Of a DNA stretch of 36,775 nucleotides, positions 19,131-29,100 are shown in pieces. Made by a program: the position numbers and the translations under genes. This DNA is from a virus: positions 1-36,775 of the IMG/VR virus record IMGVR_UViG_3300030382_000517; one strand, written 5' to 3'. Each line of letters opens with the position of its first letter. The stretch's first letter is position 1. The notes beneath the pieces were generated by a model. The model saw nothing but the letters and a program-made list of their open reading frames with translations. It had not been told where the DNA came from and did no database searches.

Positions 19131-20139
19131 ACCACACATCATACAAGGATTCGCTGACCTGTTCAGAGGCGGCAAAGTAGCAATAGACACAGGCGACTTC
19201 AGACCATGGACAAACCACGACGGAACATTCGTCGCCGCACAAGGCGAAGAATACGAAACTAAAATAGCAGACCACCTGCAAGCAGACCCAGCCATCGGAG
19301 TGTACCCACTGTTCGCACAAGAAGACGGACTGAAAGTCTACTGGGGGTGCGTTGACTTTGACGAAGGAATACAAGAATCATACATACACGCAAAAAACGT
19401 ATACGAAGTCCTGAAACAACTAGACGTACAATCTTGGATAGAGCGATCACGTTCCAAGGGATACCACCTTTGGGTGTTTTTCACCACCCCGATGTACGCA
19501 AAAGAAGTAAGAGAAGGACTGATAGGAGCCTGCGACATCGTTGAAGCACCAACAAAAGAAGTAAACCCGAAACAAGTAGAACTCTCAGAACGAGGGTGGG
19601 GAAACGGAGTGAGACTACCCTACGCGGACAACCGTCAACAAGGAGGCTACAACGAGATGGACAGACCCGAATACTCCTTTTCTATGGTACCAGTAAAAAC
19701 CTTCGTTGAAGAAGCCATAAAAACACGTATAACACCCGACTACTGGGAGCCTGTCAGAGCCCTGTACAAGCCTCCTAAGCCGTTCAAACCATCAACAGAA
19801 GGATACACCCCCACAGGACCCCTCAAAGGCCTTGCAGCGACCATAAGGAAGAACGGTCCCAGACCCACAGACACACTACCCCAAGGAGACAGATCAGCGA
19901 CCCTATTCTCACTCGCTTGCATAATGGTAAGACAAGGGTATCCACAACAAAACATTTTTAATGAATTAAAGTCAGCGGACAAGGAATGGGGAGGAAAATA
20001 CGACAGCCGTCAAGACGGCGACACACAAATTTGGAGAATAGTAAGTGCCTCAGAAAAAGTCGCGTGGGATAACGAAGAAACCTATCAGCGTAATTATAGA
20101 GAGAAGACCAAAAGTCAAGGCACGCCCAAGACACACTAA
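19111..20139 (+). CDS. Archaeo-eukaryotic-type primase (AEP), 342 aa
   Basis: The N-terminal half has the AEP signatures: VYWGCVDFDEG with Asp82 and Asp84, SRSKGYHLWVFF with Ser114 and His119, and GNGVRLPY with Arg168. These form the polymerase active site that makes primers. The C-terminal part (residues about 250-325) is helical and resembles a primase C-terminal domain (RSATLFSLACIMVRQGYPQQN). It is preceded by GGGAGGAG and overlaps the helicase gene. AEP enzymes may also have polymerase activity, which matters because no separate DNA polymerase is seen. It is not a bacterial DnaG-type primase. Confidence 0.82.
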   Translation: MPINKYEPHIIQGFADLFRGGKVAIDTGDFRPWTNHDGTFVAAQGEEYETKIADHLQADPAIGVYPLFAQEDGLKVYWGCVDFDEGIQESYIHAKNVYEVLKQLDVQSWIERSRSKGYHLWVFFTTPMYAKEVREGLIGACDIVEAPTKEVNPKQVELSERGWGNGVRLPYADNRQQGGYNEMDRPEYSFSMVPVKTFVEEAIKTRITPDYWEPVRALYKPPKPFKPSTEGYTPTGPLKGLAATIRKNGPRPTDTLPQGDRSATLFSLACIMVRQGYPQQNIFNELKSADKEWGGKYDSRQDGDTQIWRIVSASEKVAWDNEETYQRNYREKTKSQGTPKTH

Positions 20140-20437
20140 AAAAGGTCACGTATTCACCCCAAAAACAACACTCGATGAAGAATCCTACGTAGCACAAGCA
20201 TGGCTCGAACAAGTAGGAACCACCCTCGAAGGCCCCCTAGAAATAACAGTCATGTACTCCCCGACACACACAATCCTTCACGTAATGGACTCGCCACACA
20301 ACGCAAAAACCTTAACAGGTGACCTTGACAACTACCTTAAATTAACTTTAGATGGACTCAACGGAGTCGGATGGGCAGATGACAGACAAATAGTGAGAAT
20401 CAACGCGGTGAAAGTAGACAAACTTGATATTGATTAA
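20045..20437 (+). CDS. RusA-like Holliday-junction resolvase, 130 aa
   Basis: The motif TGDLDNYLKLTLDGLNG (residues 91-107) with Asp93 and Asp95, followed by GWADDRQI (Asp112, Asp113), is the RusA signature. The start is taken as GTG at 20045, with GGAG 8 bases upstream; it overlaps the primase end by 95 bases, but no later start codon precedes the conserved N-terminal strand (PISVIIERRPKVKARPR). RusA enzymes cut four-way DNA junctions as homodimers. It probably resolves branched replication and recombination products before packaging. Confidence 0.85.
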   Translation: MPQKKSRGITKKPISVIIERRPKVKARPRHTKKGHVFTPKTTLDEESYVAQAWLEQVGTTLEGPLEITVMYSPTHTILHVMDSPHNAKTLTGDLDNYLKLTLDGLNGVGWADDRQIVRINAVKVDKLDID

Positions 20438-20942
20438 ACTAGAACCTTGGGAATACGAATGGGCTACACACGTAGGATGCAGACGTTTCATAGAAAACTG
20501 GGAGAAACAAGACGCATCACATTACAAACGTGAATACATGGAAGACGACAGAACAGCACAAGTCGCCGCAGCAATAGGAGAACTGGCAGTAGCCAGAGTA
20601 ACCAACCAATACTGGGGAGGTCACGTCTGGCCGGGAAACCGTCACGTAGAAAACCGTAACCGCGCAGACGTAGGTAACAACATAGAAGTAAGAAGAGTTA
20701 GAACATCTAACAACGCGGCAGTGAGACGTAGACAACTAGGAAAAGGACTTGTCCTGTTCGTAGTTAGACCAGTACCACCAGAATTTAGAGAGGTGGAGAT
20801 GCTGGGATGGTTAGACCATGACGAAGCATGGGAACTCGGAGGACCTTCAGGTTATGATGCGGACAACACCCGTGTCATAGCCCCCGATTTTTTAAAGGCG
20901 GTAACAGAATATGGCGGGGAAACAACGCGAGTTCCCGACTGA
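20424..20942 (+). CDS. Probable PD-(D/E)XK-fold protein, 172 aa
   Basis: Starts at TTG 20424, or a second TTG two codons later; no ATG is suitably placed. Possible catalytic positions are Glu53 in AAIGELAVARV, Asp82 in RADVGNN and Glu88 in IEVRRVR, which would be D-x5-E-x-R, a variant of the nuclease core. The Arg-rich region (residues 89-103) could bind DNA. Similar small proteins are common in phages of diverse hosts. It overlaps both neighbours by 14 and 32 bases. A nuclease or restriction-like role is likely but not proved; the Lys of the core is replaced by Arg. Confidence 0.55.
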   Translation: MILIKLEPWEYEWATHVGCRRFIENWEKQDASHYKREYMEDDRTAQVAAAIGELAVARVTNQYWGGHVWPGNRHVENRNRADVGNNIEVRRVRTSNNAAVRRRQLGKGLVLFVVRPVPPEFREVEMLGWLDHDEAWELGGPSGYDADNTRVIAPDFLKAVTEYGGETTRVPD

Positions 20943-21300
20943 CCCAACAGACGCGTGGCAAGAAGGAAAGGTACAGTTCGGGGCTAGAAACAAACTACAC
21001 CCAACAAGACCAATGACAGAAATAGAAGCAATGATGCAAACAGCACCATCCGGTGCGGACCCCATCTTACCTATAGAAGTCACATTACATTTAAAAGAAA
21101 TCCTCGCTGATGTAATAGATGAACTGTCACCATTAGAAAAATGGATAGCCGAAAGACTCTTCATAGAGGGACTGTCATTACGAAAAGCAGGAGCAGTCTT
21201 AGGGATACCTAAAACATCACTCGCACGTAGACGTGACCTAATAAGACGTAAACTTATGGCACGTTTATTGGAACACCCAGTAGTTAAGGAATGGATCTAA
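20911..21300 (+). CDS. Sigma-region-4-like helix-turn-helix protein, 129 aa
   Basis: Residues 70-115 read LSPLEKWIAERLFIEGLSLR, then KAGAVLGIPKTSLARRRDLI and RRKL. This is the sigma-70 region-4 helix-turn-helix pattern: a helix ending at EGLS, the turn AGAVLGIP, and a recognition helix with Arg/Lys residues. The first 60 residues lack region 2, so it is not a full sigma factor. It could be an anti-sigma, co-sigma or transcription activator that switches to late genes. It is the last early gene and converges on the late operon's end. Confidence 0.7.
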   Translation: MAGKQREFPTDPTDAWQEGKVQFGARNKLHPTRPMTEIEAMMQTAPSGADPILPIEVTLHLKEILADVIDELSPLEKWIAERLFIEGLSLRKAGAVLGIPKTSLARRRDLIRRKLMARLLEHPVVKEWI

Positions 21301-21611
21301 TCCGTTTCGGGGACGAGGCATTGCCGGATCAAACCCATTAAAGAAGTAGCCCAAATAGCGAAAGCATACTGAGCCTCTTCAACACCTTCGACACCGGCTT
21401 GAAAAGCAGCGAGAACACTCTCCGCTTCCGCCTCATCTAATACCAACAGTAAACCCAACAACCCGTCCTGAGACCACTTAGCGTGAGTCCCATCCAACGA
21501 ATCAAACAAGTTCGCTGAGGATTCTAACTCCGAATAAATTTCTTTCTGAATAGACGCACCTTGCTGCTCTAAGAACAATTCCCATTTAGCCTCAAGATCC
21601 GTGTCGTCCAT
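21297..21611 (-). CDS. Small acidic helical protein, 104 aa, unknown
   Basis: Unrecognised. Starts MDDTDLEAKWELFLEQQGAS and has several amphipathic helices with many Glu, Leu and Ala residues (VLDEAEAESVLAAFQAGVEG). Its start overlaps the holin stop as TAATG, and its end overlaps the last early gene by 4 bases. It is the last gene of the late operon, next to the lysis genes, so an antiholin or lysis regulator is a possible role, but no membrane segment is strong enough to support it. Confidence 0.65.
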   Translation of the reverse strand: MDDTDLEAKWELFLEQQGASIQKEIYSELESSANLFDSLDGTHAKWSQDGLLGLLLVLDEAEAESVLAAFQAGVEGVEEAQYAFAIWATSLMGLIRQCLVPETD

Positions 21612-21775
21612 TATTGTTTCGCTACCTTGTCCTTAACTACAGTTTTAAGAACAGACACAGCCGCCGCTAAACCAGCAACACCCGCGCCTTTAACTGACGA
21701 CAAGTCAGCAACAACAAAGACACCCAAGAATGCTTGCGCGAAAGTCCACGCTGCACGTTCCAACATGTCAACCAT
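21611..21775 (-). CDS. Probable r1t-type holin, 54 aa
   Basis: Found by reading the frame. It reads MVDMLERAAWTFAQAFLGVF, continues with VVADLSSVKGAGVAGLAAAV and ends SVLKTVVKDKVAKQ. There are two hydrophobic segments (about residues 9-24 and 30-44) around a short loop, and a basic tail. The ERA-WTFAQAFLG pattern resembles r1t-type holins known from Gram-positive phages. It lies in the lysis cassette, about 550 bp after the amidase. Its stop overlaps the next start as TAATG. It would form membrane holes that let the endolysin reach the wall. Confidence 0.72.
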   Translation of the reverse strand: MVDMLERAAWTFAQAFLGVFVVADLSSVKGAGVAGLAAAVSVLKTVVKDKVAKQ

Positions 21776-21780
21776 ATTCT

Positions 21781-21921
21781 TCAATTTCTTTTCCTTTTAT
21801 TAGATTTCCTCGCATTATCATATGCGATAGCGGCAGCCTGATCACGTTTATAACCTTCCGTAATCAACTTGCCTATATTACGACCAATGGTCGCCCGATC
21901 AGAACCTTTTTCTAAAGGCAT
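21781..21921 (-). CDS. Small conserved-looking phage protein, 46 aa
   Basis: Found by reading the frame. MPLEKGSDRATIGRNIGKLI followed by TEGYKRDQAAAIAYDNARKS and a basic end (NKRKRN). The pattern MPL-KG------I--NI--L---G----QA-AIA---A is one I recall in many marine and enteric phages, often near lysis or structural genes, with no known function; this is memory. The gene sits between the amidase and holin genes. Probably a helix-loop-helix peptide that binds nucleic acid or a partner. Confidence 0.68.
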   Translation of the reverse strand: MPLEKGSDRATIGRNIGKLITEGYKRDQAAAIAYDNARKSNKRKRN

Positions 21922-21923
21922 AA

Positions 21924-21959
21924 TCAGTACCTCGGACGAGGCCTTTTCTTACGCGCCAC
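21924..21959 (-). CDS. Possible 11-codon basic peptide MARKKRPRPRY
   Basis: A GTG start overlaps the preceding TAG as TAGTG and the stop ends two bases before the next ATG, so the geometry is that of a coupled micro-ORF. The predicted peptide is MARKKRPRPRY. It may be a real small peptide, a translational coupling device or chance. No other evidence supports it. Confidence 0.25.
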   Translation of the reverse strand: MARKKRPRPRY

Positions 21960-22120
21960 TAATCGTTTTCATCAAACTTGGCACGCATACCGTTACTCAT
22001 TCGTAACATAGCGTCACCAGTTAACGTACCCAGATTAGCAGTAGGGCGAGTAACAGTATCAACTAAAACTTTCCCCACAGCAGGCACTCTTTTAGTTTTA
22101 CCATCTAAATTGTGCGGCAT
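21959..22120 (-). CDS. Small protein in the lysis region, 53 aa, unknown
   Basis: Found by reading the frame. MPHNLDGKTKRVPAVGKVLV followed by DTVTRPTANLGTLTGDAMLR. It has a mixed basic and hydrophobic sequence with Met-rich end (MSNGMRAKFDEND), no membrane helix and no cysteine. It lies among four consecutive small late genes. Its role is unknown; virion completion or lysis timing are possible by position. Confidence 0.6.
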   Translation of the reverse strand: MPHNLDGKTKRVPAVGKVLVDTVTRPTANLGTLTGDAMLRMSNGMRAKFDEND

Positions 22121-22126
22121 TGCAAC

Positions 22127-22312
22127 CTACTTTCCGAAAGGACGACCACCATATGCGGCGTTGCCCAAATTAGTATCCCGCAAAAACGCTGCGGCTTTCT
22201 TAGCCTTCTGACTCATATCCCACATGTTGAATGAAGACGTAGAGTTATAAGGCTGCTCATCTTGTGAACCAAACGTTTCTTCAAACGTTCCGTATCCTTC
22301 ACCTTTTGGCAT
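22127..22312 (-). CDS. Small late protein, 61 aa, unknown
   Basis: Unrecognised. MPKGEGYGTFEETFGSQDEQ is acidic and aromatic, followed by a helical basic segment (MSQKAKKAAAFLRDTNLG). Gly/Asn-rich C-terminus. AAGGAAAAATATT lies just before the ATG. It sits next to the amidase gene in the late operon. A minor virion protein is likely but unproven. Confidence 0.6.
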   Translation of the reverse strand: MPKGEGYGTFEETFGSQDEQPYNSTSSFNMWDMSQKAKKAAAFLRDTNLGNAAYGGRPFGK

Positions 22313-22323
22313 AATATTTTTCC

Positions 22324-23094
22324 TTATTGTATAAACAGGGAACCAAACGTTTCACCGTTCACCACCCCAGTAACCTTCAAAAAACCTTGTGTCTTCTGAA
22401 ACTCTCTAACAGCAGAAACAGTTTTCTTACCGTAAATCCCATCCACAGGACCCGGATCGAAACCACGCTCCGCTAACTTTCCCTGCACCAAACGCACAGG
22501 CAAACCACGACTACGAGAAGGACGAGACAAAGGAGTCTTCTTAACCTGCTCATGTAAATCTTTAAAGAACTGAATGATCGCAGCCCAATCAACAGCATCA
22601 GGAGCCTCTATGACACCCATACCATTCTCAACCCAATCACCTAAAACATCACCCGGACACGTCGTATACCCCTCACGACTCTTCTTACGATGTGTTGAAA
22701 CCCAAAGCCCTCTACCGAAATGAGACTCAGCGGCATCAACAACTGTTTGTAAAGAACGTAAAGCATTGTCGCTAGGCTTGTGATAACCCCAACCAGTAAA
22801 GCACACACTAATGGAACGACTGTTCCACCCTTTAGTCCCCGCTCCACGATTAGCCCAACCTCGTCCTTCAAAAATAGTTCCACTCTCATCAACCAGCCAG
22901 TTGTACCCAATACCATCCCAGCCTTTACCCATGTGATGACGTTCAAACGCTTTAACAGCATCAGAGTTCTTAGGTCCGTTCTCCACACCAGAATGGTGTA
23001 TGACAACACCCTGCACTCTCGCAGAGTTCAACTTGTCGAACTTCCCTTTAGGAGGGTTCTTAGCACCCCATTCTTTTCTGGAAACATACTTCAT
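22324..23094 (-). CDS. Endolysin: N-acetylmuramoyl-L-alanine amidase with peptidoglycan-binding domain, 256 aa
   Basis: The N-terminal PGRP/amidase-2 domain has zinc ligands and active-site residues: VVIHHSG (His33 or His34), GYNW (Tyr64), THRKK (His135) and TTCPGD (Cys146). It cuts the bond between muramic acid and the stem peptide. The C-terminal domain (residues 195-255; PVRLVQGKLAERGFDPGPVD, DGIYGKKTVSAVREFQ) is a typical PG_binding_1 helix bundle that anchors the enzyme to the wall. No signal peptide is visible, so export probably depends on the holin. Its place with the holin supports an endolysin role. Confidence 0.92.
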   Translation of the reverse strand: MKYVSRKEWGAKNPPKGKFDKLNSARVQGVVIHHSGVENGPKNSDAVKAFERHHMGKGWDGIGYNWLVDESGTIFEGRGWANRGAGTKGWNSRSISVCFTGWGYHKPSDNALRSLQTVVDAAESHFGRGLWVSTHRKKSREGYTTCPGDVLGDWVENGMGVIEAPDAVDWAAIIQFFKDLHEQVKKTPLSRPSRSRGLPVRLVQGKLAERGFDPGPVDGIYGKKTVSAVREFQKTQGFLKVTGVVNGETFGSLFIQ

Positions 23095-23129
23095 ATCTAT
23101 AAGCCTCTTTTGTCCCGTGTGTTTAAAAT

Positions 23130-26100
23130 CTACTCGATTTCTCTTTCTAAATTACGTATACTGCTACGCTCTTCAGAAGCCTCAATGCGTTGACGCACAG
23201 ACTCACCTCTTTGCAAACGCTCAGTGTTAATTTTCACACTCAAACCACCTAACGTAGACAGCATCGTTTGCAGCCAAGCATCCTGAGTTTTTCTATCTTC
23301 AGGAATGATCCTACGCCAACGCGCCATGTAAGGTAAAGCATTCTCTAAAGTGTTTAAAATCTTACCATTAATACGCCACTCACCTGTACTGTTCTTTTCA
23401 ACCCACGTACCACCACTCATAAATTTCATAATCTCAGGCAACCCACGGATATGACGGAAAGCAGCAGGCATATTAACCCAATCATCTTTCAAAGGAATAC
23501 CGGCATAAACTTTCTTCTCAGCGAAAAACTCTAAAGGAGCCTTCAAAATAGGAGAAGCACCAGAAGTAATCTGCTCCAACGCACGCTTACCCCCCTCAGC
23601 AGTAGGATCAAGCCTGATCAAATCCTGCAAAGGTAAATCAGGAGTAGCGTACGCAACCGAATCACCTATCTTAAACGGCAACTTGAAACCGAAAGGTTCC
23701 AAAATGTAATCAGCGACAAGTTCATCTTCAGGACCGCCCATCTCCATGTTTCTTTTAAGACTAACCATCCTGTTGAACTTGCCCGGATTCTCAGCCATCA
23801 TAGAAATCTGCAACGGAAAGTTTTTACGAGTCCAAGTGTAAAACGGAATAGCACGCTTCATAACGTTCATTTCCATACTGGACAAAGCACCGTAATCGAA
23901 ATGCAATTTGTAAACCTGCTCAATCGCTTCATCAAAAGTTTTACCTGTACGCATCCCATGTAACGCTGTCCCTAAACGCATAGCACTTTCAGCAGTACTG
24001 TTAGCGTTGCGTACAGCAGAGTACATAAAGAAACCTGCGTCTAAAGGATTGGCTCGTACACGTTTTGCTTGAGCGGGAGCGTTCTTACCTCCCACAACGA
24101 AATCCAACTTGCCTGTTTTACCCATATTAATATCAACAGACGACACTGCTTGACCTCCGCCGTGAACTCCGCGTTCAACTAAATCTAAAGCGTTACGCAA
24201 CTCGACATCCTTAGGGTTGGCTCTTAACAAAGTTTTTAAACCTTCAGTTAAATCACCCTTACCTGCTGCTGTTGCACGTCGCACAAGGTTGCCTGCTTTA
24301 ATAGTTTCATTCAACGGAATACCATCTAACCACATGTTAAATGCGCCTCCCATCAAGTTACGAATCACGAAACCCGGAGTGGCTACCATCTGTGCTTTCA
24401 TCCAGTTGTGTATCTTGTCGTAGCCTCTCAAAAATTTGTTAACCTCACGCGGGTCGTTCATCTTCTGCGCCGCTAACATTCCCGCTGTGAAATCATCCCA
24501 GAAAATTGGATCTCCCGTAATGTAAAACTGGCGAGGTCCACCCAACCCCCACATTTGTTGACCAGTCATCTGCCACGCTTCCTGAAGGTTCTTAGCGGTG
24601 ATGTTACTGATGTCTACCTCTCCACCGAAACTGTTCAAATTGAAAGGTTTGCTTCCTTCGACACTACCGTCACCTAACATGGTTCCTATAGCGTTAATGT
24701 AACCGTCTTTTTCGCGTTGCATCTGAATTAATCTTTGCTCTTCAATCACAGATTTAGCCTGCATTTCAGTAATGGCATGTTGACGTGCTAACAATTCTTT
24801 ATTGAAATCCATTCGTGATCCTCTTTGAGTAAAACCGTCTGCATCCACTCTGACAATCGGTCTTTCTGAAGGATAAACAGAACGAGAAGAACCAGTTAAC
24901 GTTTCCAACTGTGCTTCCAAGTTGCGTAACCTTTGAATTGTTTGTTCACCAGCCACAAACATGTTTTCTTCTATCGCTTGAGCGGCAACAAAATTTGCTT
25001 GACGTGCAGGCGCTCCACGCATAGTGTCATACTGGTTTATTAACAAACCTAGTTCTAAAGTTTCTTGCGTATCCCACCCTCTGTTAAGAGAAACTTGTCG
25101 TTGATCCAACGCTTGTTGAAGTTCAGTCCAAAACCTAGGATCATCCACACTAGGTAATCTTACGCTAGCAGCCGCTTCTGACACCTGTAAAGGAGCGTTA
25201 GGATCAATTTGACTTTGTGTACCACTGGGTCTGAAACGCCCACCTTCAAGATTAACAGTGTCATCCAAAAGAGAGGGTTGCAGAGGATCTCGTATCATCG
25301 TTAAAGTTTCTTCTAATGAGGTCATGTCATCACGAACAGATGCTCTTAAAGAAGTTCTAACCCCTGAAACCCTCCCAGTTTTGGGAGCAACCACCCCAGC
25401 ACGACTAGGCTCAATTCGTCCGACATCATCCATTCGGTTACGCACACCTGTGTCAAGATTTTCCATAACATCAAATACTCTACGCGGTCTGCTATATTCG
25501 GGTTGCAGAATGTAAGCCAAACGTTGCGCCCCTTCTGTACCCCATACTTCTTCCGCTTCAGCCATTAAAATAGCGCCACGTTTACGCAACGTAGTTAAAA
25601 TATCGTCAACACTGTCATCTATCTTCGACAAATAATGAACCTGTAAAGTGTCCTCAAGGTTACCCAACTCACTCATCGTTTTATGAAAACGTTGAATGAC
25701 TCTATTAGTATCCGGGTTTTTGATCCGTTGAGGAGCCAAAGTTAAAGTATCTTCATTAAACGGTCTTCTGATAAAAGTACCAACATCAGGTATAGCCTCA
25801 CCTGTTGCTCTGTTTATTTTATATAAACGTCCTTGAGCGCCACGTATCTCACCTTTGCCAGTAGGTAAACGCACCATGTCAAAATCTAGTCCTTCATCAA
25901 ACATGTAATTATATGTGACCGCATCGCCTGTACCTAATTCCCCTGTTTCAGCAATGAAACCCATCTTGCCGTACTCTCTTCTACGGTTAAGATCAGTCTG
26001 AAACTTATCTAATTGTGTTTTTAATTCATCTAAAGCGTCGTTTAAAAAACCTTCCGGTTCTCTTGCAAAATCTGCTCTATCAAACCAATAACCCAAATCA

Positions 26101-29100
26101 TTTAATAAATCTATTTGATCGTCAGTAATTTTATTAACCGCATTAGGATCTTTAGCAAGGTTTAACAAGTTTTTAGTTCGCTGATTTATACGCATCGTGG
26201 CTTTACTAGGAACTACCTGATAATTACCAGCACCCTTGACCTTCACAATTTTATTATTTAATTTTACTGTTTTAGCCAAACGTGCTGTACTCTCTTCAGG
26301 TAAATCAAAAGCCGCTCTAAAATTTTGCAACTCATCGAAATCTATTTGCCCTGAAGGGCTAGCAGTAACCATCACACCCGCTCTGTCAGCATCGAATAAA
26401 ACAGTGTTATCTAACCAGCCGCCAGCCAACTGAGCAAACTCTCCTTGCTCCGCAGGATTCAATGTTTGTGCCAGTATATTATTACTCTGATATTCCCCTG
26501 CCATTTCCCAATCTACACGCCACCTGAGAGGATCATCTGTTTTTACTGACGTGCGGAAGATAGAGGGATTCTCCGACCCATTAAAAATATTAATGTTATC
26601 AAAATCTAATCCATATTTTTGCATTATTTTTCTTCGAAATTCAACAAAATTATCGACACTTTTAATAATGTTTACTTTGTTAGGATGATTAGATGCTTCC
26701 ATCACCTTTCTGAAAGTTTTACCACCCAACTCTGCTACAGGACTATCTAAACCAGATTTCCATACTTTTGTAGGAATGGTGTAACCTTCACCTCCTAAAG
26801 TGCCTGTAATGCCACCCCACAGTTCATTCATTTCACGTTGAACGATCGTAATACCATTTTTAGAAGTCAACCCCGCAGCCAACTCTGTTGATTCGCTGAT
26901 CTGTTTCAAAGCAACAATCGTTCTGTCTTTCATCATCGTATCTTCAGACAGATTGCGTACATAAGGAATTAACGTTTCGTCTATAAAGGTGTGAGTGTTA
27001 GTCATGTCATCCGCTATGCGAGTTAACCCTTCGGCAACATCAGAAGCACTCTGCCCCTGCATGTTCCCTATCGTTTCGATAACGTTTCTCATTGTTGCAG
27101 TGCCTTCTTCTAACAGTTGAAGACGCATAGTGGCTGCTTCTAAATCAGCAAGAATAGGAGTTAATTCTCTGACAGCATCAACAGCGAAAGCAGTTGGATC
27201 TTCCAACCTGTACTCTGCACCAAAAGCAGTTCCCGGCACACCCTCTTCAGTGATGCCACGAACACCAAGTATTATTTCCAACTCTCTTGCTATGTCCGCA
27301 ATTTCTGCTTCTATCTGATGGCTTTCCAACATGCCTTGACCGGATTCGCTTATAAGGTCATTAATTTCTTTACGTATACGCGCAGCGCTTCTGGGAGGTA
27401 ACTTTTCTAAAAAATCATCAAGAGCATCTGTGTTAAGAGCGCCATTCATTTGTTCTATAGTTTCTATAACTTCACGTTGCGCTTTTATATTGTCAGCCAA
27501 TTTATTAATCTCAGCACCTGTTGCTTCAATAGTTTCATCAAATAATCTCAACGCATTACCATGTTGCGCTAATGTGTCAGCATTAAATATTAAACCTTGA
27601 TCAGCAGCGTATGTTTCAATGGATGCTAAACGCACATCACCTGCCATACTACGAACATACGAATCTTCTCTCGGTTCAAACCCTCTCACAAATAACGATT
27701 CATCATCCGCTAAATATCCTGCTTCACGGTACAAAGCATCTACTTGTTCAGGGATGGTGCGACCCAAAGGATCAGCCACAGTTCCCCCACTCTGCTCCAA
27801 CGCTAAACGCGCCTGCTGCTCTTCAGGATTCAAAGGACGACGAGTAGTTCTATAACCCGACCTGCCTAAATCATCAGTTTCGTAAGTTATTTGGCGTACA
27901 TCAGGCACATCAGAACCCTGCCTGTGAGGGCGACCTATGATAGTAGAAATCTCTTCACCAGTGTCAGCGTTAAGAATAGTTAAAGTCTCACCTTCAGTAA
28001 ATTCACCCGCCTCATTAATCCGATTAGGTTTAATTCTTCTTTCCCTCATGTGACTACTCACACGCCTGTTAGTAGCCTCTCTACGTCCAGCAGCAGGAGC
28101 CAAACCTTCAGCAGGATCACCTAAAAGTTTTATAGCAGCCTTCTCACCGCCCGTAGCGGTTTCAATAATCACACGACCTTCAGGTGTCAACATGTGAGGA
28201 GAGTAACCACCAAACCCCATCAACACCTCGTTCGCTTCACGCATAAAACTACTTTGTATACCCAATTCTGCTTCCTCAGCGGAACCACCATACAAATCTG
28301 AACGACCTAAAAACTCTATATCAGGCACCCTTACCAACTCGTCAAACAAATCAATAACTTCAGCAATCTGATTCAAATTCAAATCAGGAAAATCTTCAGC
28401 CAAACGAGCGTTCATCTCAGGTGAAAGAGGAACCCCAGCCTTAATGTCATCAGCCAACTCGGAAGGCAACGAAGTCAACTTACCTAAAGTAGTGTCATCT
28501 ATACGACCTATTTTTCGTTGAACCTCATTAACGAAAATTTTACGATTCCTCATCGCTGTACTAACCCAATGACCCTGAGTGGCAGAACCACGATCAAAAG
28601 CACCCTTAAAAAAAGTGCTTAAAATAATGTCATCAACTTCTTTAGATCGAGCGAGACGATTAGTTCTCTGCTTCAAATCTCTTCTACGTTGACGCGCCAA
28701 AATACCTTCAGGGTCTTGACCACCAGCACGACGCAACCTATCTAAATATCTTTGCTGAGTATCAACCATAAGTTCACCAAATCGTTGACCAGCCTTAGAA
28801 CCAGCAATCTTCTCAAACCTTAAACCCGGACTAGACATAATAGAAGCAGACACACCAGCACCAACAGGAAAAGTCTTTTTAATTTTAGGAACAAACTCAA
28901 CAGGCATTTTCGCAGCCTTCGCTAAAATGTTTTGAGCCTCCGAAGAAATATTTCTAGCAGTAGCAGATTCACGGAAACCTTTACGACGCGCCTGTTTCAA
29001 CAACGCAACAGTATCCTCCCCTTTAGGAAGAAGACTCTCCAACTTGTTACGAGTCATAGCAGGAATCTGATTCGCTCTTCTACGAGCAACCGCAGCCGAA

